Positions 1-11,530 of a stretch of DNA of 64,000 nt are shown one piece after another (the stretch's first letter is position 1; every line of letters starts with the position of its first letter). The DNA is from Imbricaverruca yamaguchii (Eukaryota; Arthropoda; Thecostraca; Neoverrucidae). A program made the position numbers and the translations under genes. The stretch spans positions 421,501 through 485,500 of the forward strand of contig JAOTOL010001519.1 of NCBI GenBank assembly GCA_034440575.1, given 5' to 3'. The notes beneath the pieces were generated by a model, which saw nothing but the letters and a program-made list of their open reading frames with translations, ran no database searches and had not been told where the DNA came from.

Positions 1-463
1 TCCACTGGCCGGTGGCCGTCGTCCACTGTTGGCTGATCACTGCACAACATATATATATATATTGAATATCATCTATACAAATCATACAATAAGTGGAACA
101 CTGAGAGAAACTATAGTTCCACCACAAAATACATCACCATGCGGTTCTTCCTTATTATTTTGTCATCAATTATGACACCAAGGTGTAAGATTTGCTGTTT
201 TAGATAACTATTTGCCGATAATTTACGGCTATGTTAATGGTCACTGCGCAAAGTATATATATATATATATGTATATATTGAATATCATCTATACAAATCA
301 TACAATAAGTGGAACACTGAGAGAAACTATAGTTCCACCACAAAATACATCACCATGCGGTTCTTCCTTATTATTTTGTATCAATTATGACACCAATATG
401 TAAGATTTGCTGTTTTAGATAACTATTTGCCGATAATTTATGGCTATGTTAATGGTCACTGCG

Positions 464-530
<67 letters not shown>

Positions 531-724
531 GTATTGAATATCATCTGGATAAATCATACAATAACTGGAACACTGAGAGAAACTATAGTTCCACCACAAA
601 ACGCATCACCATGCGGTTCTTTCTTATTAATTTGTCATCAATTATGACACCAAGATGTATGATTTGCTGTTTTAGATAACCAATTGTAGATAATTTATGG
701 CTATATTAATGGTCACTGCGCAAA

Positions 725-799
<75 letters not shown>

Positions 800-800
800 C
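1..800. repeat. Tandem ~215-257 bp repeat with embedded (TA)n
   Basis: About three and a half copies of one unit lie head to tail. Each carries a (TA)n tract, then a conserved block containing GGAACACTGAGAGAAACTAT, then CATCAATTATGACACCAAG and TTGCTGTTTTAGATAAC. The conserved block recurs near 91, 306 and 562, so spacing is about 215 and then 257 bp; the difference is mainly TA length. TA tracts are near 48-62, 255-275, 466-535 and 725-797, lengthening from left to right. The conserved parts differ by only a few bases. Seen directly; function unknown. Confidence 0.9.
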
Positions 801-851
801 ATTATTCACAAGGAAAGTTCCATTCCTTTCTTTCCTGACGATGCCGATGTC

Positions 852-1204
852 ATGATTACAGCATCAAATATCATTGAAAAACAGTTGAAAGTGAATGACA
901 TTGGTCCAGGAATAAACCAATGGTTCGAGGCCAATAGATCATCATTGAATAACACAAAAATACATTACCAATTGTACTCATCTACTCCAAGTACTGACAT
1001 TAATATAGGCTCACAATATCTAAAATTAATCATCTAAAACAGCAAGTAATGGCTCTTGCTGTCATAATTGATGAAAAATTAGTAAGGGAGGACCACATTG
1101 GATATATTGCTGCAAAACAAAGATGTATTCATGCTTTACATGCTGTGACTTTAAATACTGGTGCAATTATTCGATTCGTCCATATTGAAGCTATTATGCA
1201 TTAA
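852..1204 (+). pseudogene. Decayed coding fragment, family not recognised
   Basis: Two protein-like segments on the plus strand are separated by a frame change: 852-1037 (contains GPGINQWFEANRSS) and about 1016-1204 in another frame (contains HLKQQVMALAVIIDEKL, ending in TAA at 1202-1204). The second segment is related to the reverse complement of the upstream tandem unit, which reads LKQQILHLGVIIDDK around 150-205 and in each other copy. The shared residues LKQQ, VIID and K suggest both derive from one protein-coding element. I do not recognise the family. A degraded mobile-element ORF is the likeliest explanation, by inference. Confidence 0.35.
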
Positions 1205-1235
1205 CTTTGGGAAGCAATCATCCAACAAAACTAGA

Positions 1236-1336
1236 CTGATGCATTTGTGTGTGTGCATATGAATATGCATATATGTATATGTATACACATGCGTATGCGT
1301 ATGTATATGTGTATGCATGCATATATGTGTGCATCC
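1236..1336. repeat. Alternating purine-pyrimidine low-complexity tract
   Basis: A ~100 bp mix of TGTG, CATATG, GTATAC and GCATGC steps with almost strict purine/pyrimidine alternation. This is simple sequence that could favour left-handed DNA. No coding potential is credited to the ORFs on either strand. Confidence 0.7.
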
Positions 1337-1489
1337 AAAGCAGAAAACACAAAATTGGAGGTGTGTCTGCAATACATTGTTTGAAATCGCTGAAAGCAAG
1401 ACAGCCCTATCTAACTGATTTTGTTGCTGCTGAAGCTGAAGCTGAAGATGAATAAATCTCACGCTATCCACAATTAATTATAATTTACA

Positions 1490-2580
1490 AAAAGAAGAAG
1501 AAGAAGATTTTCCAGCCAAAGTTTGTCCAATACACCTCAACTTTTGTATCCTGAATTAATGACCCCTATGTGATGCTCCAAATAGAAGGACATAATTCAT
1601 ATTGACCTTATCTAACCCTTTGGCGAGTTTATACATTTCAGTCATTTCACCACTTAATCTCATGTACTTGGGTGAGTGCATGTCTAATGTCATGAACCTT
1701 TCTCCACATTCTAAGTTACCCAATCCACTGATAAGTCTGGTGGCTTTGCGTTGCACTCCTTCTAGCCTACCTATATCTGTTTCTAAGTAAGGGTTCTATG
1801 CCTACGCAGAATATTCCAAGTGGGGTCGCACATAAACTAAGTACAGTTTTTCATGACTTCTTTGCAGTCCTATAAGTCATACGCTTATAAATGATTCACA
1901 GTGTTCTGGTTGCCTTTTTCCCATCTGAGGTACCTTGTTTCACTGATTTACGGCCATTTGAAACTAACGCACATACGTATATTTCATCTTCAATAACATC
2001 CAGTTCCCTAACTCCCATTGTATATCCGTATATCTCATTTCCAGACTACAGATGCATACACTCGCACTTTTCATAGTCAAAACATAGCTGTCACTGATAA
2101 GACTACTTGTTAGGTCCTCCAAGTACAATTTAATATTACTAGATTGATCACTATTCACTACGATTAGCTGCTCCTACCAGCTTCATGTCATCAGCAAATT
2201 TAAACACAATGCACTTCAGCCCTACCTCAACGTTATTCACAAAGATGATGAAGAGAATCCGTCCTGGAATAGAGTCCTGTGGGGATTCACTCAGAGCATT
2301 TTCCATTCTGATTTACATCTATTTAACACTAACTTATGTTTCCGTCCCATAACCAGGTATCAATCCAACTTTTCCATCAATCAATCCATCAAATACATAC
2401 TCTAGTTGATGAATTAGACGCCTGCACGGAGCTTTGTCAAGAACTTCGCTAAAGTCCAAAAATACCGCATCCATCCAGCTTCGACTGCCTACTTCTCTAG
2501 TTATATACTCCATGAACTCCAATTGGTTAATTAAACAAGATCTTTGGGATCGAAATCCATGTTCAGTATCCATTAAAGGC
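1490..2580 (-). mobile_element. LINE copy A, reverse-transcriptase fragment (CR1/Rex1-like)
   Basis: Minus-strand remnant of a non-LTR retrotransposon ORF2. Reading 5' to 3' on the minus strand: an RT block at about 2580-2340 with HGFRSQRSC and AVFLDFSEVLDKAP (canonical form DFSKAFDKVPH); then LFIIFVNNV and the catalytic-site motif FADD, with codons at 2187-2198; then a C-terminal block at 1756-1556 with QRKATRLISGLGNLE and YMRLSGEMTEMYKL, typical of the RT-distal part of CR1/Rex1-type LINEs. Frameshifts and stops interrupt it, so it is inactive. The 3' side ends near 1493-1510 in a short (TTC)n tract on the minus strand, consistent with a microsatellite-like LINE tail. The 5' side ends where the 41-bp minisatellite begins. 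Clade assignment is from motif memory, not a search. Confidence 0.85.
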
Positions 2581-3352
2581 CACCATGTCTGGAGAGTTCT
2601 CAGCAGCCGTGTACACACACCATGTCGGGAGAGTCTGCGCCAGCTGAGTGCACACACTTACCATGTCGGGAGAGTCCCACCAGCCATGTACACACACTTA
2701 CCATGTCGGGAGAGTCCCCGCCAACCGTGTACACACACTTACCATGTAAGCAGAATCCCCGTCAGCCGTGTATACACTCTTACCATGTCGGGAGAGTCCA
2801 CTATAGCCGTGTACACACTCTTACCATGTCGGGAGAGTCTGCACCAGCCGTGTACACATACTTACCATGGCGGGAGAGTCCCCGCCCTAAAAATACTATG
2901 TCGGGGAGTCCCACCAGCCATGTACACTTATAGCCGTGTACACACACTTACCATGTCGGGAGAGTCTGCACCAGCCGTGTACACATACTTACCATGGCGG
3001 GAGAGTCCACTATAGCCGTGTACACACACTTACCATGTCGGGAGAGTCCACTATCGCCGTGTACACACACTTACCATGTCGGGAGAGTCCACTATCGCCG
3101 TGTACACACTTACCTGAGAGTCCCAGCCGTTACAACTTACCATGTCGGGAGAGTCTCACCAGCCGTGTACACACACTTACCATGTCGGGAGAGTCCACTA
3201 TCGCCGTGTACACACACTTACCATGTCGGGAGAGTCCACTATCGCCGTGTACACACACTTACCATGTCGGGAGAGTCCACTATCGCCGTGTACACACACT
3301 TACCATGTCGGGAGAGTCCTCGCCAGCCGTGTACACACTTACCATGTCGAGA
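2580..3352. repeat. 41-bp minisatellite
   Basis: Nearly twenty copies of a 41-bp unit containing CATGTCGGGAGAGTCC and GCCGTGTACACACACTTAC. Successive CATGTC starts at 3181, 3222 and 3263 give the period. Units on the left are more divergent (CACCAGCC, CGCCAACC variants) than those at 3000-3300. 41 is not a multiple of 3, so all three frames cycle through the unit and open spuriously. The array abuts the LINE copy A RT sequence. Confidence 0.95.
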
Positions 3353-3541
3353 CGGCGGCGTCTTAACCGACGACGGCGCCGAAGACGAGGCCCAGGGGAA
3401 ATCACACCTGCGTCCGGCACTTGCGAGAGGCGCCAAGCGGCCGGGGTGTCGCCCGCCAAGGTGGAATGACATCAGGGCAGCGATCCCGGAACGTAGACGG
3501 CCGCATGCGAGAGGGAGAGAGGGTATTAAGACTTAATTATC

Positions 3542-3575
3542 AAATCTTCAGACAGCAGCTGCTGCCTGAAGATTT
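3542..3575. repeat. 34-bp near-perfect palindrome
   Basis: AAATCTTCAG and CTGAAGATTT flank the perfect core CAGCAGCTGCTG, with one mismatched symmetric pair (A/C) and no spacer. It lies just right of a short CpG-rich stretch (3353-3530). Confidence 0.85.
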
Positions 3576-3589
3576 CCAGGAATGTTCTG

Positions 3590-6040
3590 AACATTGAATG
3601 TATATTGCCATCCAAGGAGGCGTCAGAGGAAGGTTGTTGGAGAACTTGTGTTCTTTTGTTCTCCATTTGTATAACCTGTTGGCTTGGTCAGCGCGAATAT
3701 GCTTTTGTGATGACATCCCCATTCTAATGTCCCTGACTACATATATGCAGAAAAAGTTGAAGAATAAAGTGTTCTTCCTACAATATTCCAAATCAGGGGT
3801 GGACGTATTCATGGTACTTGATATATGATATTATTATACTTGTCCTACTCGATTATCGTCGTTGAAAAATAGTGATACTAGAGGTCGCAATTCATTTCAT
3901 TTAAATGCCCTACTTTTCTGATCTGCCGATTCCGACATTGTCAGAACGGGATATTTGTCGGCACTTGCCTCGAAGGTCTGATTTTTTTTTGCTCTGGATA
4001 ACATAAATCTGCATGCTAAAATTGGACGTGACATGAGTGGAAAAGGCTTCTTTACATCTTTTTTCTTCAATTGTGTATGCCCTGCACATGCCTATTAATG
4101 TATTCTAAAATCAATGTCGTATAACGTGACCTGAACAAATCTTTCGTTGCTTGCAGAATGTCCTCAGACGTGTAAAAATGTGCTGTGAAATGTATGATTA
4201 GCGGAACTAGAGAACATCCAGAATTGTTCTCATTTTCGTGCCTATATACGCCTCTATCGAAGTCTTGACAATATTATTGTATAATAACGTAAATCACGCC
4301 ACAACAAATTGGGTTAAATTTTCCGCGAAAAAAAAATTACTTCAGATCAATTTTCAACATCCAGGAGGGGGCACTGAGTGCTTCAAGTTACTCCATACCT
4401 AACTCGCAGCATAGTGATGTCGTGAAGTAGATGATCCTGCTTAACCAAATTTCCGTATGTGCGTTAAGGACTGGAAGTTAAGAAGAACTCCAGAAGTATA
4501 TTGACTGGCCTGACACATAAACATTGCTAAAGCTGGAACTAATTGAGTTCATATATAATCTGCGAAGACTTTAATACATGATGGAACAGCGTCTTATAGC
4601 CGACAGATAGACTGAGTAATATAAATATCCGCCATTTCGAACAGTTTGTTGTTATCTATGAGGAGACACTTACTCATTTTCAGACTTGCTGGCCATTACC
4701 AGTAATGAAGTTGATATCGACACTCATTGCGCTACCTCCGTCTATTATCCATCATCGGCCTATTACCGACCTATTACCGACCTATTACCGACCTATTACG
4801 TCGCTGCACGAGGAACCCTCCAGGAGCCCCACGAGTGAAGACAGATGAGCAGCGTAATTTGCTGCTCTGCCTGCTCGTTCCAGGTCCTCTCATCGGCAGG
4901 GAATTGTCTCACCCTGCAGCAGGGGTGTTTTCGGCAAACTTATTTCGTCCCGCATCATATTCTCCGTCCAGAGCACATCAACCTTATCGTAGTGGCGAGA
5001 CAGATATATCGGATCCGATCATAATATCACTGTTCGACCTGATCTGACCTCCATCTCAAGTCGAGCCCTAAGTCCAGGGGTTAAGCCCCGCCCCGCACTG
5101 ACTTAGTGGCGTCCGATGCATTAACCTCCATCTTACCAGCAAGCAAGAAGTTAAAAGTCAAGCCTTGAAAGCAATTGTAGTGTGATTGGTGCATGAAGGG
5201 AATCAGAATGTCCACCTGACTCTGACTTTCTGAACAGTATTATGCGCCTACCCTCTCTCCGGGTCTGACGCTTCATCAATGATTAGTAGGGTAGTCTGTA
5301 GGATAGCCGCCTGCAAAAGACCGATCAGTTCAGGAGGGTGATATGGACCCTACTACTAGGCATTTGAAGTCGTTTAATCCGCTCCGTCTAGGGGTTCATT
5401 GTCCGCCCCGTAAGGTTTTCTGAAGATATTGAAGAAACGTCTGGGTACAGCGCGCCGAAATTTGGCCGCCTCTTTCCACATCAATTTGACATGTAGTGTC
5501 GAAATTTTTAGGTCGGACCGTCTACGGTCATCGAGTGATTCAGGGTCAAGTGAGGTCACCTCCAAAAAAGTTCAGTCAGTTGTCACAGTGTAACGGATAA
5601 CGGATATTTGAAAGAAACTTCCAGCGGATTTTCGTTTGGTAGCACCACACGCACCACAGGAATTGTTGATTTCTACATTACTGCTGACTTAAAAGTTGAC
5701 TTCAAGCAATGCTCTACGATGCGCCATCATGCACATTTGAAAATCGCTAAAATTTGAAAACGCAAAATCTCCAGAACTTCCCCAAAAATCTATCTCGATT
5801 TCCTTGATGGGTAAACATATTGAGGCCATGGTCGACTTCGCCTTCTTTATATGATTCCAAATATATACTTTCATCTTCCCAAAATTAAATCTCCAGAACC
5901 TGAAATATAACGTTAGATGTGATCCCATACGCCCCCTAGTGACCACACACTTCTAGGGGAACATTTTGCCTGGTGATTTTCGGCCCTGCTCGTCGAGCGT
6001 TTCCCGATGATACCACTTTCGTTTTCGTGAAACGCTTAGG
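3590..6040. other. No gene seen; short tandem repeat at 4750-4800
   Basis: AT-leaning sequence with scattered short ORFs and no recognisable domain or RNA. At about 4750-4800 the 11-mer CCTATTACCGA is repeated about four times. Reading frames at 4727-5047, 5374-5565 and 5689-5946 look like chance openings. Confidence 0.6.
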
Positions 6041-6045
6041 GTATT

Positions 6046-6118
6046 AGAAGGTGGTTTATGATGACCCCCGCTCCTGAGACAGGGTGGGAGGATCTGACCG
6101 GGAAGACGTGGTTAAAGC
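6046..6118 (+). repeat. Dispersed repeat family R1, copy 1
   Basis: Contains TGACCCCCGCTC, GAGACAGGGT, GGAGGATCTGACCGGGAAGA and GGTTAAAGCC. A second, diverged copy at 10062-10136 has the same order of blocks (a C run, GACGGGGTCTGAGGAT, ATTACCGGAAAGACT, GGGTTAAAAC). Probably the conserved part of a dispersed transposable element; type unknown. Confidence 0.55.
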
Positions 6119-6119
6119 C

Positions 6120-7490
6120 TGGTGTTTTTTTTTGACAAATGCATATTGCATCAGTATTGTTTTGCGGATGGGATTTCAAAAACTTTTGAAGTGCTTAAAA
6201 TGACAACACAACGCATTGCTCAAATACAACGGAACTTTCGTTCACATGTGCTTCGCTGTAGAATAACACAATATATCTACTTGCCAATGAGCTGCCATAT
6301 TAAGCGACCACGAGTCCTGTGCTGAGGCCTTCCACCAGCAGTGGGTAGACTCCGCCCACTAACGCGCGGGCGGCAGGAATTTGGCTCTCAAGCACCATTG
6401 ACCCGGCTCGGGTCACTGGCATCGCCGGCGGGCAATCAGCAACCCGAGAGGCGTGGGCGTGGCTTCGCTCTGAAGGAATTGCTGGTCCCTGCCACAACGA
6501 CGGTCCGGTGGTGATTTTTCACATTGCAGCCGAATAACCCACCAAGCAGCCTCTGGAGCTGTTGTCTGTAAGTGCAGCATAGGTGTTGAAACGCTTGAAT
6601 AGTGTCACCGTACGAACAATGATTTGATATAGGCAGTATATTTCCGGGCTTTGTATTCATCCCCCAAAATGCCCAGCATCTTCTCATGCATTTTCGATGC
6701 GCCTGAGTTGGAAACCGTCTCATCGTTTTTGAGGTGAAACATTACTGGCACATCCAACCACCTGCATTATGCCAATGGCGCTTGTCTTCATGCGGGTGAC
6801 CTTTCTATGCATACATGCAAATAACGATTGAGATTCAGCGCGTTGAGAATTCAAGTCCAATTAATATGTATATCTTCAATATTGGGCAAAACTGAATCCG
6901 CTAACAAAACTATGGCGTGTATTTGGATTTGAACATGCCAAAAACGTTCAAAGTCATGGAATTACCGGTATATCAGCTGAAAAAACAAAATATGCTGAGA
7001 TATGCAAGGCGGAAGCATCCTGGATAGGGAAAGCATATGATAATTACTTGTAGTACCTAATCTTAACCTTTGCCTACTTTGACCTGCCTTGTTCACGGTA
7101 GCTATGTAGGCTAGTAGGCGAGTTGGCGGAGCCTGCACTCTTCAGCACTGGGATATGATGGTTCAAACTGCTGCACCTCTTCAGGAACATATGTGCCAAG
7201 ATTGATGTCGAAGCTACTCTACTTTAATTGGCCGAGCATACCAAATATCTGCCATTACCCTTTTAGATGCAAAGCTGAGATTCAAGGTGCAATACTACTA
7301 GATGGAGATCCAGGGGTCGAGATACCATAACGGAAGTTCAGGGGTGTTGTTCAGGAGACTTGTTGGCCAAAACTGAACACTAACTGTCCATGCCGTGCCC
7401 TCTGACCGCATACATCTAGATGTTGAATCATAAACCGCGGACAGTAATGAGATTAAAATAGCAGTCTTTTATATAAAACATGGTTCATTA
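6120..7490. other. No gene seen
   Basis: Unique-looking sequence. A 95-residue minus-strand reading frame at 6436-6723 and others nearby show no recognisable motif. Confidence 0.6.
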
Positions 7491-7494
7491 TCAG

Positions 7495-7720
7495 TGGCGC
7501 ATCCAGAAATGTATTCAAGGGGCTTGATCAAAATAAATAGCACGACAAAATAGCGCCTTCAGAGCGCGAAGCGCTGCCGCAAATTTGGGATTTTCGTTAA
7601 AAAATATTTCGACGTTTCTTTATTGATATAGTGCATTTTTGGCTGCTGATGGGAGGGGGAGGGGAGCACCCCCTCGGCTGCGCCTCTGTTCCTTATCTTT
7701 CTGATAGCACTGGCAGCCTG
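7495..7720. mobile_element. Possible transposon end (GGCGCATCCAG type)
   Basis: CAGTGGCGCATCCAGAAATG at 7493-7512 is followed by AAGGGGCTTGATC and, ~150 bp on, by a G-rich/C-rich inverted segment (GGGAGGGGGAGGGGAGCACC). A similar start, GGGCGGATCCAGGAATT, occurs near 31822. Ends of this CAGTGGCG..CCAG form are common in hAT-like DNA transposons and their non-autonomous derivatives; that assignment is from family knowledge and is weak. No transposase is visible. Confidence 0.3.
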
Positions 7721-8590
7721 TGCATACACCACTAAAACACAATTACCGATGAACTTGTCGCAAATCCATGTTACTTATCTTGCTTCGCTGCTAATAGGAA
7801 GCTTTCCCGAACCAGAGGTGTAAGCCAAAGATGGCGTGAATTCAGATTTTTGGAGACGCCCGTGCCAGAGCCGGAGTACCTGGAGAGTATTTTATCCAGT
7901 GGGCAGGCGCGCGGTCTTGGAAGTGGTCTTGGCTCGTTGTCACCTGCACTTCCGGTGGTTAAGCTTGAGCGAAGTGTGCGAGACTGTGGTCCGGCTGCTG
8001 GCTGCTACGAAAAGTGGCTAATTTGAGTTGCATCTGTACGGGGAATAACCAGCCCTTTTGTGGGTGTTGTTTTGTATTTTGACAATTGTGGTTCTCCTGC
8101 ATGTGTGTGTCTGAGTACGTGCGAAGTCCATCCTATCCAGTATGAACCCGGAGTGTAAACGTTCTTTCAGAGACAAAATATTTGAGAACTTTAATTTCTA
8201 CCACAATCTGGTATGATGTTTTTGGAGTTCGACATCAAAGTTCCTTTTCCAGTACCGTTCAGTAATACATCATCCCGACCCTTTACTATGTCTATGAGTA
8301 TGCACTGGGTAAAATCGGACTACAAGAGGTGTCTGGCCACACCCCCACCTCGCCCACACTTGTGACTTCGGCCTGCTACGGGCTGCAATAATCCTCGGGT
8401 TTTGGCTGCCTTGGAGACTTCTGTAATTGTCCCAGAGCTTGATTTACCGCCTGAGGAACTCGTGGAAGGCAGCCGCTAACCCTCCCGGGGACAGTTGGAA
8501 ACAAATCAACCAATACATTAATCCACTCGGGACGTAATCTTTGTTTCTGTTGGGCTGCGCCATAGGCAATTGGCTGAGACGGCGCCGTTT
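7720..8590. other. No gene seen
   Basis: Unique-looking sequence. The 61-residue frame at 7836-8021 has no recognisable motif. Confidence 0.5.
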
Positions 8591-9060
8591 GTCGCAGCGT
8601 ATCGTGACAGTTGGCTTTCAGCACCACCAGTGCATGACGGTTCCCTGCCGGTGAGGTCAGCTCGTGACAGTCGCCTGACAGGCGCTCTCAGCTCACGACA
8701 CTTCTCTATCGTCATTCGCCAGCCTGGCGGCAATTACTTACCGTCACTGCTGGCTTTGTGCTAGCGTGTAGTTCGTGACAGGTTTGGACCACTGTTGTAG
8801 TTCGTGACATGTATGTGCTGCCGCGATAGCTCGTGATAGGCATGCACCCCCGTGGTAGTTCGTGACAGGTTTGTCAGGTTTGTACTACTGTTGTAGTTCG
8901 CGACGTGTATATACTGCTGCGATAGCTCGTGAGAGGCATGCACTGCCGTGCTAGCTCGTAATAGCGGATACCTGCATGGTTAGCTCAAATAGTTCCACAC
9001 TGCCGCGTGAAGCTCCTTTAACCAGACTGCCGCTTATTTTATCTCGTAATAGTTTATTGC
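8590..9060. repeat. Degenerate ~30-bp repeat (TAGYTCGTGACAGG)
   Basis: The motif TAGTTCGTGACAGG or close variants (TAGCTCGTGATAGG, TAGTTCGCGACGTG, CAGCTCGTGACAGT) recurs about every 30 bp, for example near 8657, 8767, 8798, 8827, 8857, 8894, 8923 and 8951. Divergence increases toward both ends. Confidence 0.75.
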
Positions 9061-9149
9061 CGCCGGTATCAACTTGTCGCATCCTTTTGTGGCAAATATT
9101 TTCCCGCCGAAGGCCTCCCTCCGATGTGGCTTTTATGGGATGAAACAGG

Positions 9150-9990
9150 GACTCCAATAAGAGTTAAACTGGAGGCGCAATTTCCCCGCCCCTTCCCGCC
9201 GCTGCCGCCAGCGATCGGAATATGTCCGCATTTTCATCGGAGGCGATTCAGTTGACGACAGTCCGCGGCCGCGACGGTCGGCCCGCAACAGCCGGGCCCT
9301 GCCGACCCGACGCCGGCCGATCCCGCTTCCGGCGGCGACAGCGGCGCGGCGCGTGTGCCGGACGCGCGCCAGAGTCGCCGCCGCGTGAACGGGCGCAATG
9401 TCCGGCCTCGAATGGCAGCCAGCACGGCGGATTATTGCCGCCGGCACGCGTGTCGAACTGCCCGGCCACGGCCGTCCAATTAACGGCGCAGCGGAGGTGG
9501 TCGGCTGTCACGGCGCGCCGCCGGCGGACAGAGGGTTGACCGCGCGCTCGCAACACACGCGCTCGCAACACCCGCGACACTGTCCGGCGCGGCCGCAGCC
9601 GTCCAATTAGCGGCGCGGCGGAGGTGGTCGGCTGTCACGGCGCGCCGCCGGCGGGCAGAGAGTTGACCGCGCGCTCGCAACACACGCGCTCGCAACACCC
9701 GCGACACTGTCCGGCGCGGCCGGCAGGCGTCTGCGCGGCCAGTTGCACGGTCGGTGTCAGCCGCAGCGTTCCCGCCTTTGAACGGTGGAGGGCCGTGGGA
9801 AGACTTGGGAATTGCGCCAGGTTGTTCTGAAAGGCCCGCGCTCAACTTTCGGAGAGTTCCCCGCGCCGCACCGCCGGCGACTGTGTACTTTGGGTTGATA
9901 GTGGTGCAGGTTTACACTGAATATGCGATCCTGAGGTTTCCGGCGGCCCAGCCAAGCATTGTATTACGGCGCAACCGCAGTATTCCCCGG
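9150..9990. other. CpG-rich island
   Basis: Dense CpG (runs of GCGGCG, CGCGC, CCGGCG) against a CpG-poorer background. It contains the 127-bp duplication at 9471-9724. It could be an island promoter, but I see no defined transcript. Long overlapping ORFs on both strands reflect loss of stop codons in GC-rich DNA. Confidence 0.6.
9471..9724. repeat. 127-bp tandem duplication
   Basis: Two adjacent copies (9471-9597 and 9598-9724) start at GCCGTCCAATTA and include GTGGTCGGCTGTCACGGCGC and CACGCGCTCGCAACACCCGC. They differ at only a few positions (for example AACGGCGCAGCGG versus AGCGGCGCGGCGG). The near identity suggests a recent duplication. Confidence 0.95.
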
Positions 9991-10061
9991 CGGACTTCAG
10001 AGGAAGCTGGAATGGTTCAGCAGGCGGTGATCCGCTGACGGTTGCACCTAGAATAGAGATT

Positions 10062-10136
10062 AGAGTAGGTATCTATCACCCCCCCCCAAGACGGGGTCTG
10101 AGGATATTACCGGAAAGACTGGGAGGGTTAAAACAA
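10062..10136 (+). repeat. Dispersed repeat family R1, copy 2
   Basis: Same block order as 6046-6118: a nine-C run, GACGGGGTCTGAGGAT, ATTACCGGAAAGACTGGGAG, GGTTAAAAC. It lies just outside the CpG island. Confidence 0.55.
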
Positions 10137-10139
10137 ACA

Positions 10140-11012
10140 TGTAAGGAAGCACGCTGAATTGTCATATGATGAAGCATGCAGCTTAAATTGGATGCACATG
10201 GGTCAATTTACTTATTGTTGGATCACCGCGTAGCATTATGTTAAATGACAAATCTTGTCTTGTATTCTTTGTTTCTGTCCCTGTTTCGTTTCTTTTCATG
10301 CTATTCTTTAAATTATTGGCATCACACGCCCCTCATCTGATATGAATGCATGGAACTCTTCACTCAACAAGACCGCCTCCAATCCCTATCGTATAATGAA
10401 CTAACCGAATGCATTTCTTCACTTAAATATCATATTTGTGTGGCTCTATATAGTGCATCCTTTCCAAAGCTTCCATGTAAAACTGAATTCCTTTACCTCA
10501 GAAAGTGTTAGAACTTGATATTAGGAAGTAACTACATCCACAGTAGTGTATACGACATCGCGTATTGTAACCACATGGAAGGAATTCAAATCAAGACGAC
10601 TGAAACCGGAAACTAAAAATGAATATTATTAATCATTGCTCTTCTCCAAATGAACGTCGTGGTTCCTGCTGAAAAAAAAATAGTAGCCTCAGTACGATAT
10701 ACTCGTACACTATGCACCTTTCCCTTTCTTCATTTCCATGATGATATCCCCAGAGTATTGGTTTATCGTCCACCCCTGCTGCACCGCGGCGTGGTCTCCT
10801 CAATTGTGTTTACTTTGCCATTCAGCACAATTTTTCCGTCCACATTTGCTTGATGCCCTTTCCCCGAAGCCAAAGATGAACGCAAATGTGATAGCTCGGG
10901 ACGATAGGGTCGCTATCTGACACATTCTGCGTCAGTGTGTGTCGTTTGAGCAAGAGTCGGTCTCCCAAGGGAAGAGGAGGCTTTGTTCACCCGGAGGAAA
11001 AATGCTGTCCTA

Positions 11013-11015
<3 letters not shown>
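10140..11015. other. No gene seen
   Basis: Unique-looking AT-leaning sequence. Short frames at 10650-10920 have no recognisable motif. Confidence 0.6.

Positions 11016-11017
<2 letters not shown>

Positions 11018-11058
<41 letters not shown>
11018..11058. repeat. (GA)n microsatellite
   Basis: About twenty GA dinucleotides, followed by AGAGAGAG-rich flanks near 11070 and 11160. Confidence 0.95.
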
Positions 11059-11060
<2 letters not shown>

Positions 11061-11194
11061 CAAGGCTAGAGAGAGTTCCGTCAATGGAGAACATCTTTCC
11101 AGGGATATTGCTCTTCAATTAGGAGTCTTAAAGGCACGTTGGATTCACTCTTCCTGGGCGGAGAGAGAGGTGACATTCCGATAGAGGTGGGAAG

Positions 11195-11530
11195 AAATAA
11201 GAGAGGATGGAATCGATGAAGATGAAAAGAACGAGGTGAATGAGGATGCAAATTATAATTGTGATGCTAATGATGCAGACGAGGATGACCTGAAGGTGCG
11301 GTGAGGGACATGAAGATGTCGTGACGTGGGAGTGACGATGACGTAACGATGAGGATGAAATACGGCGATGTTGACGTTGAGCATAGGGATGAGGATGGCG
11401 GTGCTCGTGAGAATGACAATGATAATGAGGGTGATGATGAGCATGAGGAGGGTGAAGATAACAACTATGATGTGAATGATAATGAGCAAAATGAGCGGCC
11501 CATGAGAATGAGGATAGAGAGGAATGTCGC
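11195..11530. repeat. Degenerate GATGA-rich low-complexity tract
   Basis: Purine-biased stretch built from GATGAN, GAGGATGA and AATGATAATGAG blocks with no fixed period. It produces acidic (E/D/N-rich) frames on the plus strand and His/Ser-rich frames on the minus strand. I regard these as artefacts. Confidence 0.6.

Noticed and set aside
2434..3536. Overlapping plus-strand frames with MSGESTIAVYTHLP-like repeats
   Set aside because: All three frames of the 41-bp minisatellite give similar peptides in rotation; no independent coding signal.
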